Positions 8,808 to 17,399 of a DNA stretch of 64,000 nucleotides are shown piece after piece. The DNA is taken from assembly GCA_020635695.1 (NCBI GenBank), contig JACJZH010000003.1, forward strand, positions 372,001 to 436,000, given 5' to 3'. Below the pieces are notes generated by a model, which saw only the letters and a program-made list of their open reading frames with translations, had not been told where the DNA came from and did not search any database. A program made the position numbers and the translations under genes. Within the stretch, counting starts at the first letter, position 1. Every line of letters starts with the position of its first letter. This DNA comes from Flavobacteriales bacterium. GTDB lineage: Bacteria > Bacteroidota > Bacteroidia > Flavobacteriales_F > PHOS-HE28.

Positions 8808-10517
8808 TCAGATGCCCAGGTTGTCCTTGAAGTCGCGGAACTCCAGGTCCTTCCGGGCCTTGTCGGCCAGGCTGGCGTCCTTCTGCACGGCCATCTGGAG
8901 CTGGTTCCGGACCATGTCGCCGTTGTTCTGGCGGGCGCCACAGATGGCCATCAGGTAGTGGCCCATGGCGGTGTCCTTGTCATTGCTCTGCTCCAGGGTG
9001 CGTTGGGCTCCGGCGGGGTCGCCACCCAGCAGCTTCGCCAGGGCGCTGTTGAAGTCGTTCACCCCGCTCATGTTGCTGTTGGCCGCACCGTAGTCGCCGT
9101 TCTGGATGTTCACGATGCCCAGGTTGTACTTCACCTCGGGACCGGCGGCCATGGCCTTGTTGTAGAGCTCGGCGGCCTTCTTGCGGTCGCCCTTCAGGCG
9201 GGCCACCACGCCCAGGTTGTTGGTGCTCACCGGGTTGTCCTGAATGCTGTTGGCCTTCTGGAACTGGGCTTCGGCATCGGCCAGCTTGTTCTGCATCATG
9301 TAGATGTAGCCCACGTTGTTGGCGCCGCGGTAGTCGTTCGGATGGATGCGCTCGACCTCCTTGTAGATGCGCAGCTGCTCGTTCATGTCGTTCGTGAGGG
9401 TGGCCGCGAAGAGCAGCTCCTCCACGTTCAGCGAATCCGGCATGTCCTTGGCCATGGCCGTGAGCTGGGCATCGGTCTTGCCCTGGATGTCGTAGTTCAG
9501 CGCGATCTCCGAACGGCGCAGGGCGGGCAGGATGTCATCCCGGATCTCGTCGTAGGTGGCGGCCATGTTCTTGATCTCCTCCTCGCGCTTGGTACCGTCC
9601 GGGTACATCTGCAGGACGCGCAGGACCAGGTCCTTGTCGGCGATGCTGCTCTGCTCCATGGCCCGCTTGAAGCCGTCCCAGTCCTCTCCGCGCGGGGTCA
9701 GGGTCCAGAACGCCTCATCGTCGGCCATCTTGAACTTGTTGCGCTTGAGTTCGCCCTTCAGCCAGCTCATGGCGCTCTTGGCGCGGTCGTCGGCGAGGTC
9801 CTCGTTCAGGGTCAGTTCACCCTCGGGGCTGGCCCACGCATCGATCTTGACGCCCTTCAGCATGTGGGTGCTGTCCTTGGCGGCCATCTTCAGGAAGGCC
9901 TTCATGGCCTTGATGTCGTCATCGGTGAGCTCGCTGGAACGCACCTGGGAGCTGTTCACCAGGTAGTTCAGGGTGGCCATCTCGGTGTGGCTGGTGACCC
10001 GCTGGAAGGCATCCTTGCCCAGCAGCACCTTGTCGTCGCTCATGACCAGGTACGGGGTGGTGATCACGCCGTCGGCCAGCTTGACGGGGTCGAACTCCAT
10101 CTCCTTGCTGCCCTGCCGCCCGATGATCTTCAGCATGAGCTCGCTGGTCTCCATGCTGGGCTGATAGGCCACCTTGTCGTTGTAGTTGAAGCTCTTACCG
10201 GTCTCGTAAGGGATGACCGTGTAGTTGCTGGCGGCGTTCTCGCCTTGGAAGAAGGCGGACTTGTACGGCGTTTCACCGGCGCTGTAGGTCAGCGTGGGCA
10301 CGAGTTCCACGGAGGCCTTCTTGTAGAAGTACTTCCCGGGGAAGTTGCCGTTGATGTTCAACGCCACGGAATCTCCCTGCACGATCAGGGGGTTGGGGTC
10401 GATGGTGTACGTGATGTTCTCCACGTACTTGTTCATCTTGCCAAGACCACCGCAACCGGTGATGATCAGGGCCGCGCCAAGCGTGAGGCCCAGGCTGCGG
10501 AATTGCCGATAGTTCAT
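8808..10517 (-). CDS. TPR-repeat lipoprotein with an OmpA-like region
   Basis: The 569-residue protein begins with a lipoprotein signal peptide (TLGAALIITGC, modified Cys near residue 21), so it is likely anchored in a membrane and faces the periplasm. Residues of about 200-290 contain an OmpA-like segment (VKIDAWASPEGELTLNEDLADDRAKS), where the family binds peptidoglycan. The C-terminal third has tetratricopeptide repeats (for example NNVGYIYMMQNKLADAEAQF and NNLGVVARLKGDRKKAAELY). Such proteins are common in Bacteroidota and probably scaffold envelope complexes; the exact role is unknown. An upstream in-frame extension to 10724 is rejected because it overlaps the neighbouring kinase gene and a good -7 element lies at 10550-10557. 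Confidence 0.8.
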   Translation of the reverse strand: MNYRQFRSLGLTLGAALIITGCGGLGKMNKYVENITYTIDPNPLIVQGDSVALNINGNFPGKYFYKKASVELVPTLTYSAGETPYKSAFFQGENAASNYTVIPYETGKSFNYNDKVAYQPSMETSELMLKIIGRQGSKEMEFDPVKLADGVITTPYLVMSDDKVLLGKDAFQRVTSHTEMATLNYLVNSSQVRSSELTDDDIKAMKAFLKMAAKDSTHMLKGVKIDAWASPEGELTLNEDLADDRAKSAMSWLKGELKRNKFKMADDEAFWTLTPRGEDWDGFKRAMEQSSIADKDLVLRVLQMYPDGTKREEEIKNMAATYDEIRDDILPALRRSEIALNYDIQGKTDAQLTAMAKDMPDSLNVEELLFAATLTNDMNEQLRIYKEVERIHPNDYRGANNVGYIYMMQNKLADAEAQFQKANSIQDNPVSTNNLGVVARLKGDRKKAAELYNKAMAAGPEVKYNLGIVNIQNGDYGAANSNMSGVNDFNSALAKLLGGDPAGAQRTLEQSNDKDTAMGHYLMAICGARQNNGDMVRNQLQMAVQKDASLADKARKDLEFRDFKDNLGI

Positions 10518-10549
10518 GTGGGAGCGGGTATGGTTCGCTATTTCGAGGG

Positions 10550-10557
10550 CAAGTATA
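10550..10557 (-). promoter_or_regulatory. -7 element for the TPR lipoprotein gene
   Basis: The minus strand reads TATACTTG, one base from the consensus, 32 bases before the ATG. Confidence 0.55.
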
Positions 10558-10626
10558 CGCACCATCGGGAGAGGGGCCCGGAGTCGGCCTTCCAACAGTT
10601 CTCCACGATCGGCGGTCGATGGCCGC

Positions 10627-11256
10627 TCAGATGGTCCGGATCCGATGCGGAGATGGGGGCTCCTCGTCCAATAGCTCCAACAACCGCTGCCAACCCGGAC
10701 CATCCTCCCGCAGGTCGTGCTCACCGATGTCCACGACCAGCACCTGGCTCCGCGTCAGTTTCTGCAGGTGGTCCAGGTAGCGCTCCTGAAGTCGCTCCAG
10801 GTAGTTCACGTCGATGTCCTGCTCGTAGGCCCTCCCCCGCATCCGGATCCGCTCACGGACCAGGTCCATGTTCAAATGCAGGTAGACCACCAGCTCGGGC
10901 GCCGGCAGGTCGCCGTACATGATCGTGTAGAGGTCCAGGAACAGGGCGTACTCGTCCTCCGGAAGGGTCACTTTGGCGAATACCAGCGATTTGCCGAGTG
11001 AATAGTCGGCCACCGTGCATTGGCTGAACAGGTCCTGTTCGGTGGTCCGCTTCAACTGGTGGTAGCGTTGGGCCAGAAAGGAGAGCTCCACCGAGAAGGC
11101 ATAGCGTCCCGGGTCCGCATAGAAACGAGGCAGAAAGGGGTTGTCCTCGAACTCCTCCAGGACGAGCCGTCCTTGAAAGTGAGCGGCCAGTCGGCGTGCC
11201 ACCGTGGTCTTTCCGGCTCCGATCAGGCCTTCGAGGGCCACATAGCCGTACTTCAT
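10627..11256 (-). CDS. Deoxynucleoside kinase (first of two paralogues)
   Basis: The 209-residue protein is a P-loop deoxynucleoside kinase, which phosphorylates salvaged deoxynucleosides in the cytoplasm. The Walker A loop is GLIGAGKTT at residues 10-18. A VADYSLGKSLVFAKVTL segment replaces the DRS-type motif, as in the Bacteroidota branch. The lid arginines lie in ERIRMRGRAYEQDI. The ATG overlaps the folK stop as ATGA, so the pair is translationally coupled. A longer upstream extension of this frame is an antisense-like artefact inside folK. A second kinase at 18274-18987 differs in its DRTIYED motif, which suggests different substrates. Confidence 0.9.
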   Translation of the reverse strand: MKYGYVALEGLIGAGKTTVARRLAAHFQGRLVLEEFEDNPFLPRFYADPGRYAFSVELSFLAQRYHQLKRTTEQDLFSQCTVADYSLGKSLVFAKVTLPEDEYALFLDLYTIMYGDLPAPELVVYLHLNMDLVRERIRMRGRAYEQDIDVNYLERLQERYLDHLQKLTRSQVLVVDIGEHDLREDGPGWQRLLELLDEEPPSPHRIRTI

Positions 11257-11732
11257 GCGGAACCCGCCTTCACGGCGTCGAGCAATTCCAGGATGGACCG
11301 CCCATTGCCCGGTGGGCACAGGTCGGGGGCGATGTCCGCCAGCGGGGCAAGGGCGAAGGCGCGCTCGTGCATGCGCGGGTGCGGGACCGTAAGAAAGGGA
11401 CATTCCACCCGGAGGGAGCCATACAGCAGAAGATCGATGTCGATGGGCCTGGGCCCGGGACCCTTGCCCGTACGCACGCGACCCAGCTCCTTCTCGATCT
11501 CGAGGCACTCGCTCAGGAGATCCTCCGGGGCCAGGGTGGTATCCACCAGGATGGCGCGGTTCAGGAACAGCCGTTCATCCCGGAAGCCCCAGGGTTCCGT
11601 CCAATGGTCACGGCTGCGCGCCAGCACCCGGCCACAGCGTTGCCCGATCCGCTGTTCCGCTTCCCCCAGCATGGCCTCGGGATCGCCCTCATTGCCACCC
11701 AGCAGCAGATAGGCCGCAGTGCCTTGGAGCAT
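11253..11732 (-). CDS. folK: 2-amino-4-hydroxy-6-hydroxymethyldihydropteridine pyrophosphokinase
   Basis: The 159-residue protein is HPPK, which transfers pyrophosphate from ATP to the pterin precursor in folate synthesis. The N-terminus AAYLLLGGNEGD matches the family start. The central signature is RPIDIDLLLYG, followed by VPHPRMHERAFALAPLADIAP. An ATG seven codons upstream (11753) is also in frame. The start at 11732 is chosen because a consensus TACCTTTG at 11738-11745 lies inside that extension and ends 5 bases before this ATG. The gene is coupled by ATGA to the kinase downstream. Confidence 0.93.
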   Translation of the reverse strand: MLQGTAAYLLLGGNEGDPEAMLGEAEQRIGQRCGRVLARSRDHWTEPWGFRDERLFLNRAILVDTTLAPEDLLSECLEIEKELGRVRTGKGPGPRPIDIDLLLYGSLRVECPFLTVPHPRMHERAFALAPLADIAPDLCPPGNGRSILELLDAVKAGSA

Positions 11733-11737
11733 GGCCC

Positions 11738-11745
11738 CAAAGGTA
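11738..11745 (-). promoter_or_regulatory. -7 element that sets the folK start
   Basis: The minus strand reads TACCTTTG, an exact consensus match ending 5 bases before the ATG at 11732. It lies inside the longer open frame, which argues for the shorter, leaderless start. Confidence 0.65.
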
Positions 11746-11817
11746 TCGGCCATGTCCTTTCATCCACCACCGCCGCCGCCGGTGTGATCGCACCCCGCTC
11801 CGCGTTCCGGACCGGCC

Positions 11818-11825
11818 TACTTTCG
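11818..11825 (+). promoter_or_regulatory. -7 element for sppA
   Basis: TACTTTCG differs from TAnnTTTG at one position and ends 23 bases before the sppA ATG. Confidence 0.55.
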
Positions 11826-11848
11826 CCGACGAACGAACCTGACGACCC

Positions 11849-13651
11849 ATGCGACAATTCCTGAAATTCACCCTGGCCAGCATGCTGGGCACCCTGTTGA
11901 TCGGGGGCGTGCTGATCCTGATCTTCATCGTGGCCCTCACCGCGTCCCTCGCCAGCTCCCTTTCCTTCCAGAGCGGCAAACCCACCACGGTCAAGGACCA
12001 TTCGGTGCTGCACATGACCCTGGAACAGGAGGTGGTGGACCGTGGCCGCTCCGATGAACTGATGCTCGACTTCGGGCCCTTCAAGGGCATGGGCCGTCTG
12101 GGCCTGGACCAGATCCTGGACAACCTGGAAAAGGCCAAGCGCGATGACCGCGTGAAGGGCATCTACCTGGACCTCGGCATGATGAACATGGGCATGGGCG
12201 CCATGAAGGAGGTGCGCGACAAGCTGATCGAGTTCCGTGAGGAAAGCGGCAAGCCGGTCGTGGCCTATGCCGACTGGTACACCCAGGGCACCTATTACCT
12301 GGCCTCGGCAGCGGATGAGGTGTACCTGCAACCGCAGGGCGACCTGGACTTCCGCGGCCTGCGCAGCGAGTACATGTTCTTCAAGGGCATGTTCGACAAG
12401 CTGGACATCGACATCCAGTTCATCCGCGGCAGCAACAACCAGTTCAAGAGCTTCGGCGAGGCCTTCACCGAAGAGGGCATGAGCGAGGCCAACCGCGAAC
12501 AGAACCGGGTATTGCTCGGCAGCCTCTGGCGCACCTACCTCACCGCCATCTCGGAGGCCCGCCAGGTGGACACGGCGCAGCTGGACGCCATCGCCGAGGA
12601 GATGCGCATCCAGAAGGCCGGGGACGCCGTGACGCTGGGCCTCGTGGACGGCGTGAAGTACCGCGACGAGGTGCTGGACCTGATGAAGGAGCGCATGGGC
12701 GTGGATACGGACGATGACCTGGAGCTGGCCTCCTTCTCCAAGTACACGCGGGCCGTGGTGCGGAAGGACGGAACGGCCGAAGGGGAGCGCGGCAAGGTCG
12801 CCGTGGTGTTCGCACAAGGCGACATCGTGGACGGCGACGGTGGCGACGACATGATCGGCAGCCACCCGCTGAGCGCGGCCATCCGCGAGGCGCGGGAGGA
12901 CAGCACCATCAAGGCCATCGTGCTGCGGGTGAACTCGCCCGGTGGCAGCGGCCTGGCCAGCGACGTGATCTGGCGTGAAGTGGACCTGGCCCGCCAGGTG
13001 AAACCGGTGGTCGTGAGCATGGGCGACCTGGCCGCCAGCGGTGGCTACTACATCAGCTGCGCCGCGCACAAGATCTACGCCGAGCCCACCACCATCACCG
13101 GCTCCATCGGGGTCTTCGGCATCATTCCCAACATGCAGGGCTTCTTCAAGAACAAGCTCGGCATCACCTTCGATGGGGAGAAGACCAACACCTACGCGGA
13201 CATGATGACCACCTCGCGGCCGCTCACCGCCGACGAGAAGGACATGATCCAGGGCTACATCGACCGGTTCTACGACACCTTCAAGCAGCGCGTGGCCGAT
13301 GGCCGGGGCATGAGCGTGGAGGCCGTGGACGCCGTGGGCCAGGGCCGCGTGTGGACCGGCACCGATGCCAAGGCCCGTGGCCTCGTGGACGAGCTGGGCG
13401 GACTGGAGGACGCCATCGCAGCCGCCGCCGACATGGCAGGCATCGGCGATCCCAAGGTGGTGAAGCTGCCCGAACAGAAGGAGTTCTTCCAGCAGCTGAT
13501 GGAGGAGTTGAACACGCAGACCCGCACGTGGGTGGCCAGCGAATGGCTCGGTGAGGACGTGGAACTGCTGAAGGACCTTCAACTGGCCCGCAGGGCCAAG
13601 GACATGACCGGCGTTCAGGCCCGCATGCCCTATGTGCTGCGCGTGCACTGA
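11849..13651 (+). CDS. sppA: Signal peptide peptidase SppA, 67K (long) type
   Basis: The 600-residue protein is the long, two-domain form of SppA, a membrane-anchored serine protease that degrades cleaved signal peptides. One N-terminal membrane segment spans residues 10-35. The two halves are both S49-like. The general-base lysine is Lys200 in NNQFKSFGEAF (matching Lys209 of E. coli SppA). The nucleophile is Ser397 in GDLAASGGYY, preceded by the oxyanion-region motif VNSPGGSGLAS. A -7 element lies 23 bases upstream and a hairpin downstream, so the gene is probably monocistronic. Confidence 0.97.
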   Translation: MRQFLKFTLASMLGTLLIGGVLILIFIVALTASLASSLSFQSGKPTTVKDHSVLHMTLEQEVVDRGRSDELMLDFGPFKGMGRLGLDQILDNLEKAKRDDRVKGIYLDLGMMNMGMGAMKEVRDKLIEFREESGKPVVAYADWYTQGTYYLASAADEVYLQPQGDLDFRGLRSEYMFFKGMFDKLDIDIQFIRGSNNQFKSFGEAFTEEGMSEANREQNRVLLGSLWRTYLTAISEARQVDTAQLDAIAEEMRIQKAGDAVTLGLVDGVKYRDEVLDLMKERMGVDTDDDLELASFSKYTRAVVRKDGTAEGERGKVAVVFAQGDIVDGDGGDDMIGSHPLSAAIREAREDSTIKAIVLRVNSPGGSGLASDVIWREVDLARQVKPVVVSMGDLAASGGYYISCAAHKIYAEPTTITGSIGVFGIIPNMQGFFKNKLGITFDGEKTNTYADMMTTSRPLTADEKDMIQGYIDRFYDTFKQRVADGRGMSVEAVDAVGQGRVWTGTDAKARGLVDELGGLEDAIAAAADMAGIGDPKVVKLPEQKEFFQQLMEELNTQTRTWVASEWLGEDVELLKDLQLARRAKDMTGVQARMPYVLRVH

Positions 13652-13677
13652 CCGGCACGGACCTGACCAAAAAAGCA

Positions 13678-13703
13678 AAGGGCTCGGCTACTGCCGGGCC
13701 CTT
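13678..13703. terminator. Bidirectional hairpin between convergent genes
   Basis: AAGGGCTCGGC and GCCGGGCCCTT pair over 11 bases with one T-G wobble. It sits between the convergent sppA and Kelch genes and could stop transcription from both. Confidence 0.7.
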
Positions 13704-13718
13704 CGCCTACCCTAACGA

Positions 13719-15035
13719 TCAGTCCACTGACCAAAACCTGACCCTGCTTACGGTGCTGCCGGAGGAAAGTTGCAGCACGTAGGTGCCGGCAGGATGGCCG
13801 GAAAGGTCGATCTGCACCGTAACGTCTTCTACGTCAAACACTTCCAACCTTTGACCGACGGCTGAAAAGAGTTCCAGCACCCCGCCTTCGGAGCCCGGAG
13901 GAAGCAGGACCGTGATCCGGTCGCGCGCCGGGTTCGGGAAGACCTGAATGATCGGCTGGCTCTCGCTCGCGGCAGGCACACCCAGCGGTAGTGGATCGAT
14001 CCGCCAAGCCGAGGCCAGGACCGTGGTGTCAGGACCGATGCCGCCTGCCAGCATCACCTCTCCCCCCGGCCAACCGCCCATGCCCCGCAGGTCCATCACC
14101 GCCTCCGGAGTGGTCTCCACGCCCAGCCAGCCGCCGCCGGGGTCGTACACAGCCACCTCGGCCAACGGCGGCACCACGGCCCCGCCCGCATAGGCAAGAC
14201 CGTCGTAGTTGTAGCTCACCGAGGAACCACCCAGCCAGTGCGGCCTTCCCGCCAGGGTGAAGCAGCCGGGGCGGTACACCGTGCGGCCCGTGGATACCGG
14301 TGGCAGCCAGGTGACCTGCAGCGGGTCCGCCGGATCGATGATGCCCATGCGCAATTCGTCCTGGGCCGGGAAGTTGAAGCCCAACGAAGCGCCGCCGTAA
14401 TAGTAGATGGTATCGCCGACGATGGTGCCCGAGGCACCGAAGACCTTGTAGAGGTTGTTGTTCGGGACGGGCGTGGCCGACTGCCAGGCATCGTTGGCCG
14501 GGTCGTAGACCTGCACATCGGGCACGTTGGTGCCGTCGCTCCATCCGGTGACCACGTAGATGAGGCTGTCCCGCCAGACCGCCTGCACCTGATCATCGAT
14601 GGGAACGGGCACCGGAGCGCCGTCGGGAAGCCAGACCCCGGACGCCAGGTCGAAGCGGTGGACCCGGTCGGAACTGAGCTCGAAGGGTGGTCCGTCGAAC
14701 ACGTGGTAACCCCCGATCACGTATGCCACCCCGTTCACCACGCTCGCGGCGGAGGCCACGCGGCCAAGGGTGTCCGGCACGTCGGGCAGCACCCTCCAGG
14801 CATCGATCGAGGACTCGTACTGGTAGGCGCGCAGGGTGATGCTGTCCGACGTGAGGCCCGTGGTGATGCCCATGAAGGCGTAGGCACGCTCATCGCCGTT
14901 CACCGTAGCCGTGCAGAAGGCGTGGTTGGCCATGGGCCTTGGGAGGGGGGCCAACGGTGTCCAGGTCCAGCCGGGTTGGGCATGCAAGGCACCGGCCAGG
15001 AGGGTGAGCAGCAGCAGTTCAGCCGATCGCCACAT
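13719..15035 (-). CDS. Secreted Kelch-repeat protein with T9SS type A sorting domain
   Basis: The 438-residue protein has a signal peptide (residues 1-19, ending HAQ). Kelch-type beta-propeller blades follow, recognisable by GG pairs and spaced Trp and Tyr (for example AYVIGGYH ... VHRFDLASGVW and IYYYGG). The last 75 residues are a type IX secretion C-terminal domain: QVFPNPARDRITV, then HPAGTYVLQL, ending in RVRFWSVD. The protein should be exported by the Sec system and moved across the outer membrane by T9SS. Its start overlaps the end of the DUF2797 gene by 17 bases, so the two are co-transcribed. The ligand is unknown. Confidence 0.88.
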   Translation of the reverse strand: MWRSAELLLLTLLAGALHAQPGWTWTPLAPLPRPMANHAFCTATVNGDERAYAFMGITTGLTSDSITLRAYQYESSIDAWRVLPDVPDTLGRVASAASVVNGVAYVIGGYHVFDGPPFELSSDRVHRFDLASGVWLPDGAPVPVPIDDQVQAVWRDSLIYVVTGWSDGTNVPDVQVYDPANDAWQSATPVPNNNLYKVFGASGTIVGDTIYYYGGASLGFNFPAQDELRMGIIDPADPLQVTWLPPVSTGRTVYRPGCFTLAGRPHWLGGSSVSYNYDGLAYAGGAVVPPLAEVAVYDPGGGWLGVETTPEAVMDLRGMGGWPGGEVMLAGGIGPDTTVLASAWRIDPLPLGVPAASESQPIIQVFPNPARDRITVLLPPGSEGGVLELFSAVGQRLEVFDVEDVTVQIDLSGHPAGTYVLQLSSGSTVSRVRFWSVD

Positions 15036-15837
15036 GATGTCCGCTGTGGTTGCGCACGTTCAACACCCGGCCATCCTTCCAGATCAGGTACTGGCCCTTG
15101 ATGCCCGCCAGGGTGCCACTGACCTCGGGCACCTTGTCCAACGAGACGCTGACCACCTTTGGAGGAGGGTCCACCAGGGGATAGCGGAGAACGAGCGGTT
15201 CCTCACCCGGCAGCGAGTAGGCGCCCAACTCGTACCCCAACGCCTCCATGGCGCGGTCGCGGGCAGCCAGGAGCGTATCCCGATCGGGCAGCTGTGGCTT
15301 CAGCATGGCGCGCCAATTGGTCTTATCGGAGAAGGACTTCTTCAGTTCCACCTCGATGAGCCCGGCCAGCTGCCGGTAGGGGGTGCGTGCGATCACCACC
15401 GCCTGCACCGCGCCCTGGTCGATCCAGCGGACGGGCACCTGATCGCTGCGGGTGACGCCCACCTTGATCTTACCGGTATCGGAGAGGTACACGACGTGCT
15501 CCCGATCGTGGTGGGTCCGCTCCCACTCGGGGTCGCGGCCTTCGCCCAGGTGGGCCCGGCACAACTCGGGACGGACGATGCACTCCGACGCCTCGGGAGC
15601 GTCGCGGAAGCAGGGAAAGCAGAACCCCTGCCCGAACAGCTTCTTCACGGAACGGCCGCACACGATGCAGCTGCGTTCGCCGGTGAAGCGCAGGGTGAAC
15701 GGCTCCCCGATGAAGGGGGCCATCTCGGTGGTGGAGGCCCCGCGCCGCAGCGCGTAATGCACGATACCTTCGCCGGCGCCATCGGGCTCCAGGCCTGCCA
15801 GCATCTTCCGCAACACCCCTTCCTGCACGTCCTCCAT
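15019..15837 (-). CDS. DUF2797 protein with Cys cluster and GIY-YIG-like segment
   Basis: The 272-residue protein belongs to DUF2797. Residues of about 55-100 carry a cysteine cluster (CIVCGRS, FCFPCF, ECIV, LCRAH) that looks like a zinc site. It is followed by HVVYLSDTGKIKVGVTR, which resembles the core of GIY-YIG nucleases (Tyr, then K-x-G and Arg). No catalytic function is established for the family. The ATG at 15837 is preferred to one at 15882 because TATCTTCG at 15861-15868 lies between them. It is divergent from the GH3-like gene and overlaps the start of the Kelch gene. Confidence 0.85.
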   Translation of the reverse strand: MEDVQEGVLRKMLAGLEPDGAGEGIVHYALRRGASTTEMAPFIGEPFTLRFTGERSCIVCGRSVKKLFGQGFCFPCFRDAPEASECIVRPELCRAHLGEGRDPEWERTHHDREHVVYLSDTGKIKVGVTRSDQVPVRWIDQGAVQAVVIARTPYRQLAGLIEVELKKSFSDKTNWRAMLKPQLPDRDTLLAARDRAMEALGYELGAYSLPGEEPLVLRYPLVDPPPKVVSVSLDKVPEVSGTLAGIKGQYLIWKDGRVLNVRNHSGHHVAIG

Positions 15838-15860
15838 TCCGCGGATCCGTATCTTTTGGT

Positions 15861-15868
15861 CGAAGATA
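15861..15868 (-). promoter_or_regulatory. -7 element for the DUF2797-Kelch operon
   Basis: The minus strand reads TATCTTCG, 23 bases before the ATG at 15837. On the plus strand TATCTTTTG at 15850-15858 (one extra T) may serve the divergent GH3-like gene. Confidence 0.55.
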
Positions 15869-15893
15869 GGCGCCTCCCCCACCGACCGCCGCC

Positions 15894-17399
15894 ATGCCCG
15901 TCAATGCGCTGTTCTCCTTCCTGATCAAGAAGCGCCTGCAGCAGATCGCGCTGTTCCGGGACGACCCCGTCGGTGCGCAGCTGGAGGTCTTCGCCCGGTT
16001 GATCGGCGCGGCCCGGTACACCGAATGGGGAAGGCAGTACGACTACGCGGGCATCGGCGACCCGGACACCTTCCGGCAGCGCGTGCCGCTCCAGGACTAT
16101 GAGGACCTGAAGCCTTATGTGGACCGGCTCCGGCGGGGGGAGCAGAACCTGCTCTGGCCCACCGAGATCAAGTGGTTCAGCAAGAGCAGCGGCACCACCA
16201 GCGACCGCAGCAAGTTCATCCCGGTGAGCCGGGAGGCCTTGGAGGACTGCCATTACAAAGGCGGCAAGGACCTGATCGCCCTGCACTACGAGCAATTCCC
16301 CCAGAGCCGGCTGTACCAGGGCATGAGCCTGGTGGTGGGTGGCAGCAGCGCCATCGAGCAGTTCCGCCCCGAGGCATACAGTGGTGACCTCTCGGCCATC
16401 ATCATCCGCAACCTGCCGTTGTGGGTGGAGGTGCGGCGCGTGCCGGGGCGCGAGATCGCCTTGATGGAGGACTGGGAGGAGAAAGTGGAGCAGATGGCAC
16501 GGAGCACGGTGCGCGAGGATGTGCGGAGCATCGCCGGGGTGCCTTCGTGGACGCTGGTGATCCTGCGGCGCATCCTGGAGATCTCGGGCAGGGACCACAT
16601 CCTGGAGGTCTGGCCGGAGCTGGAGCTCTTCATGCATGGGGGCGTGAGCTTCCGGCCCTACCGGGAGCAGTTCCGGCAACTGATCCCCGGGGATTCCATG
16701 AACTACCTGGAGAGCTACAACGCCAGCGAGGGCTTCTTCGGGATCCAGGACCGGCGTGGTGCGGACGACATGCTGCTGATGCTGGACTACGGGATCTTCT
16801 TCGAGTTCATACCCGAGGAGGACCTGCACCGGGACCAGCCGCCCACCAAGCTGCTGCACGAGGTGGAGGAAGGCCGGCAGTACGCCATCGTGATCAGCAC
16901 CAATGCAGGCCTGTGGCGCTACATGCCCGGCGATCTGGTGCGCTTCACCAGCACCTCACCCTACCGGATCCAGGTGAGCGGGCGCACGAAGAGCTTCATC
17001 AACGCGTTCGGGGAGGAGGTGATCGTGGACAATGCCGAACGGGCCCTGGAGACGGCGTGCCGGGAGACCGGTGCCGTGGTGAGCGAGTACACCGCCGGTC
17101 CCGTGTACATGGAGAACGGGAGCAAGGGCCGCCACGAATGGCTGGTGGAGTTCGAACGCGCGCCCGCCGACGAGACCCGGTTCGCGGAGGTGCTGGACCG
17201 TGCGCTGCGCGACCTGAACTCCGACTACGATGCGAAGCGGACCGCCGACCTGGCCCTGCTTCCCCCCTTGTTGCACGCCGCGCCGCCTGGCACGTTCTAT
17301 GCTTGGATGAAGGAACGCGGCAAGCTCGGCGGCCAGCACAAGGTCCCGCGCCTGTCCAACGACCGCACCTACCTGGACGCCCTGCTCGCGCACGCCTGA
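15894..17399 (+). CDS. GH3-family acyl-adenylating enzyme
   Basis: The 501-residue protein is a GH3-family member of the ANL superfamily, of full length. The ATP-binding motif is SKSSGTTSDRSKFIPVS near residue 95. A second motif, YNASEGFFGIQ, is near residue 278, and YMPGDLVRF is near residue 344. Plant GH3 enzymes join amino acids to acyl hormones. Bacterial members are widespread in Bacteroidota but their substrates are unknown. The stop overlaps the next ATG (TGATG), so it is coupled to the secreted propeller-like protein. Confidence 0.9.
   Translation: MPVNALFSFLIKKRLQQIALFRDDPVGAQLEVFARLIGAARYTEWGRQYDYAGIGDPDTFRQRVPLQDYEDLKPYVDRLRRGEQNLLWPTEIKWFSKSSGTTSDRSKFIPVSREALEDCHYKGGKDLIALHYEQFPQSRLYQGMSLVVGGSSAIEQFRPEAYSGDLSAIIIRNLPLWVEVRRVPGREIALMEDWEEKVEQMARSTVREDVRSIAGVPSWTLVILRRILEISGRDHILEVWPELELFMHGGVSFRPYREQFRQLIPGDSMNYLESYNASEGFFGIQDRRGADDMLLMLDYGIFFEFIPEEDLHRDQPPTKLLHEVEEGRQYAIVISTNAGLWRYMPGDLVRFTSTSPYRIQVSGRTKSFINAFGEEVIVDNAERALETACRETGAVVSEYTAGPVYMENGSKGRHEWLVEFERAPADETRFAEVLDRALRDLNSDYDAKRTADLALLPPLLHAAPPGTFYAWMKERGKLGGQHKVPRLSNDRTYLDALLAHA

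Noticed and set aside
8415..8808. Frameshifted continuation of the Popeye-like protein into a nucleotide-binding domain
   Set aside because: No frame after 8681 shows such a domain before the terminator at 8757-8786.
8712..10922. 736-codon plus-strand open frame
   Set aside because: It lies antisense to the TPR lipoprotein gene, its product is Val/His/Leu-biased and has no motif, and it crosses the terminator at 8757-8786.
11561..13678. 705-codon minus-strand open frame
   Set aside because: It is antisense to sppA, whose catalytic Lys and Ser motifs are intact on the plus strand.
16421..17398. Long upstream extension of the secreted propeller-like protein
   Set aside because: It overlaps the GH3-like gene in another frame, has Gly/Ala/Arg bias, and the signal peptide begins at 17399.
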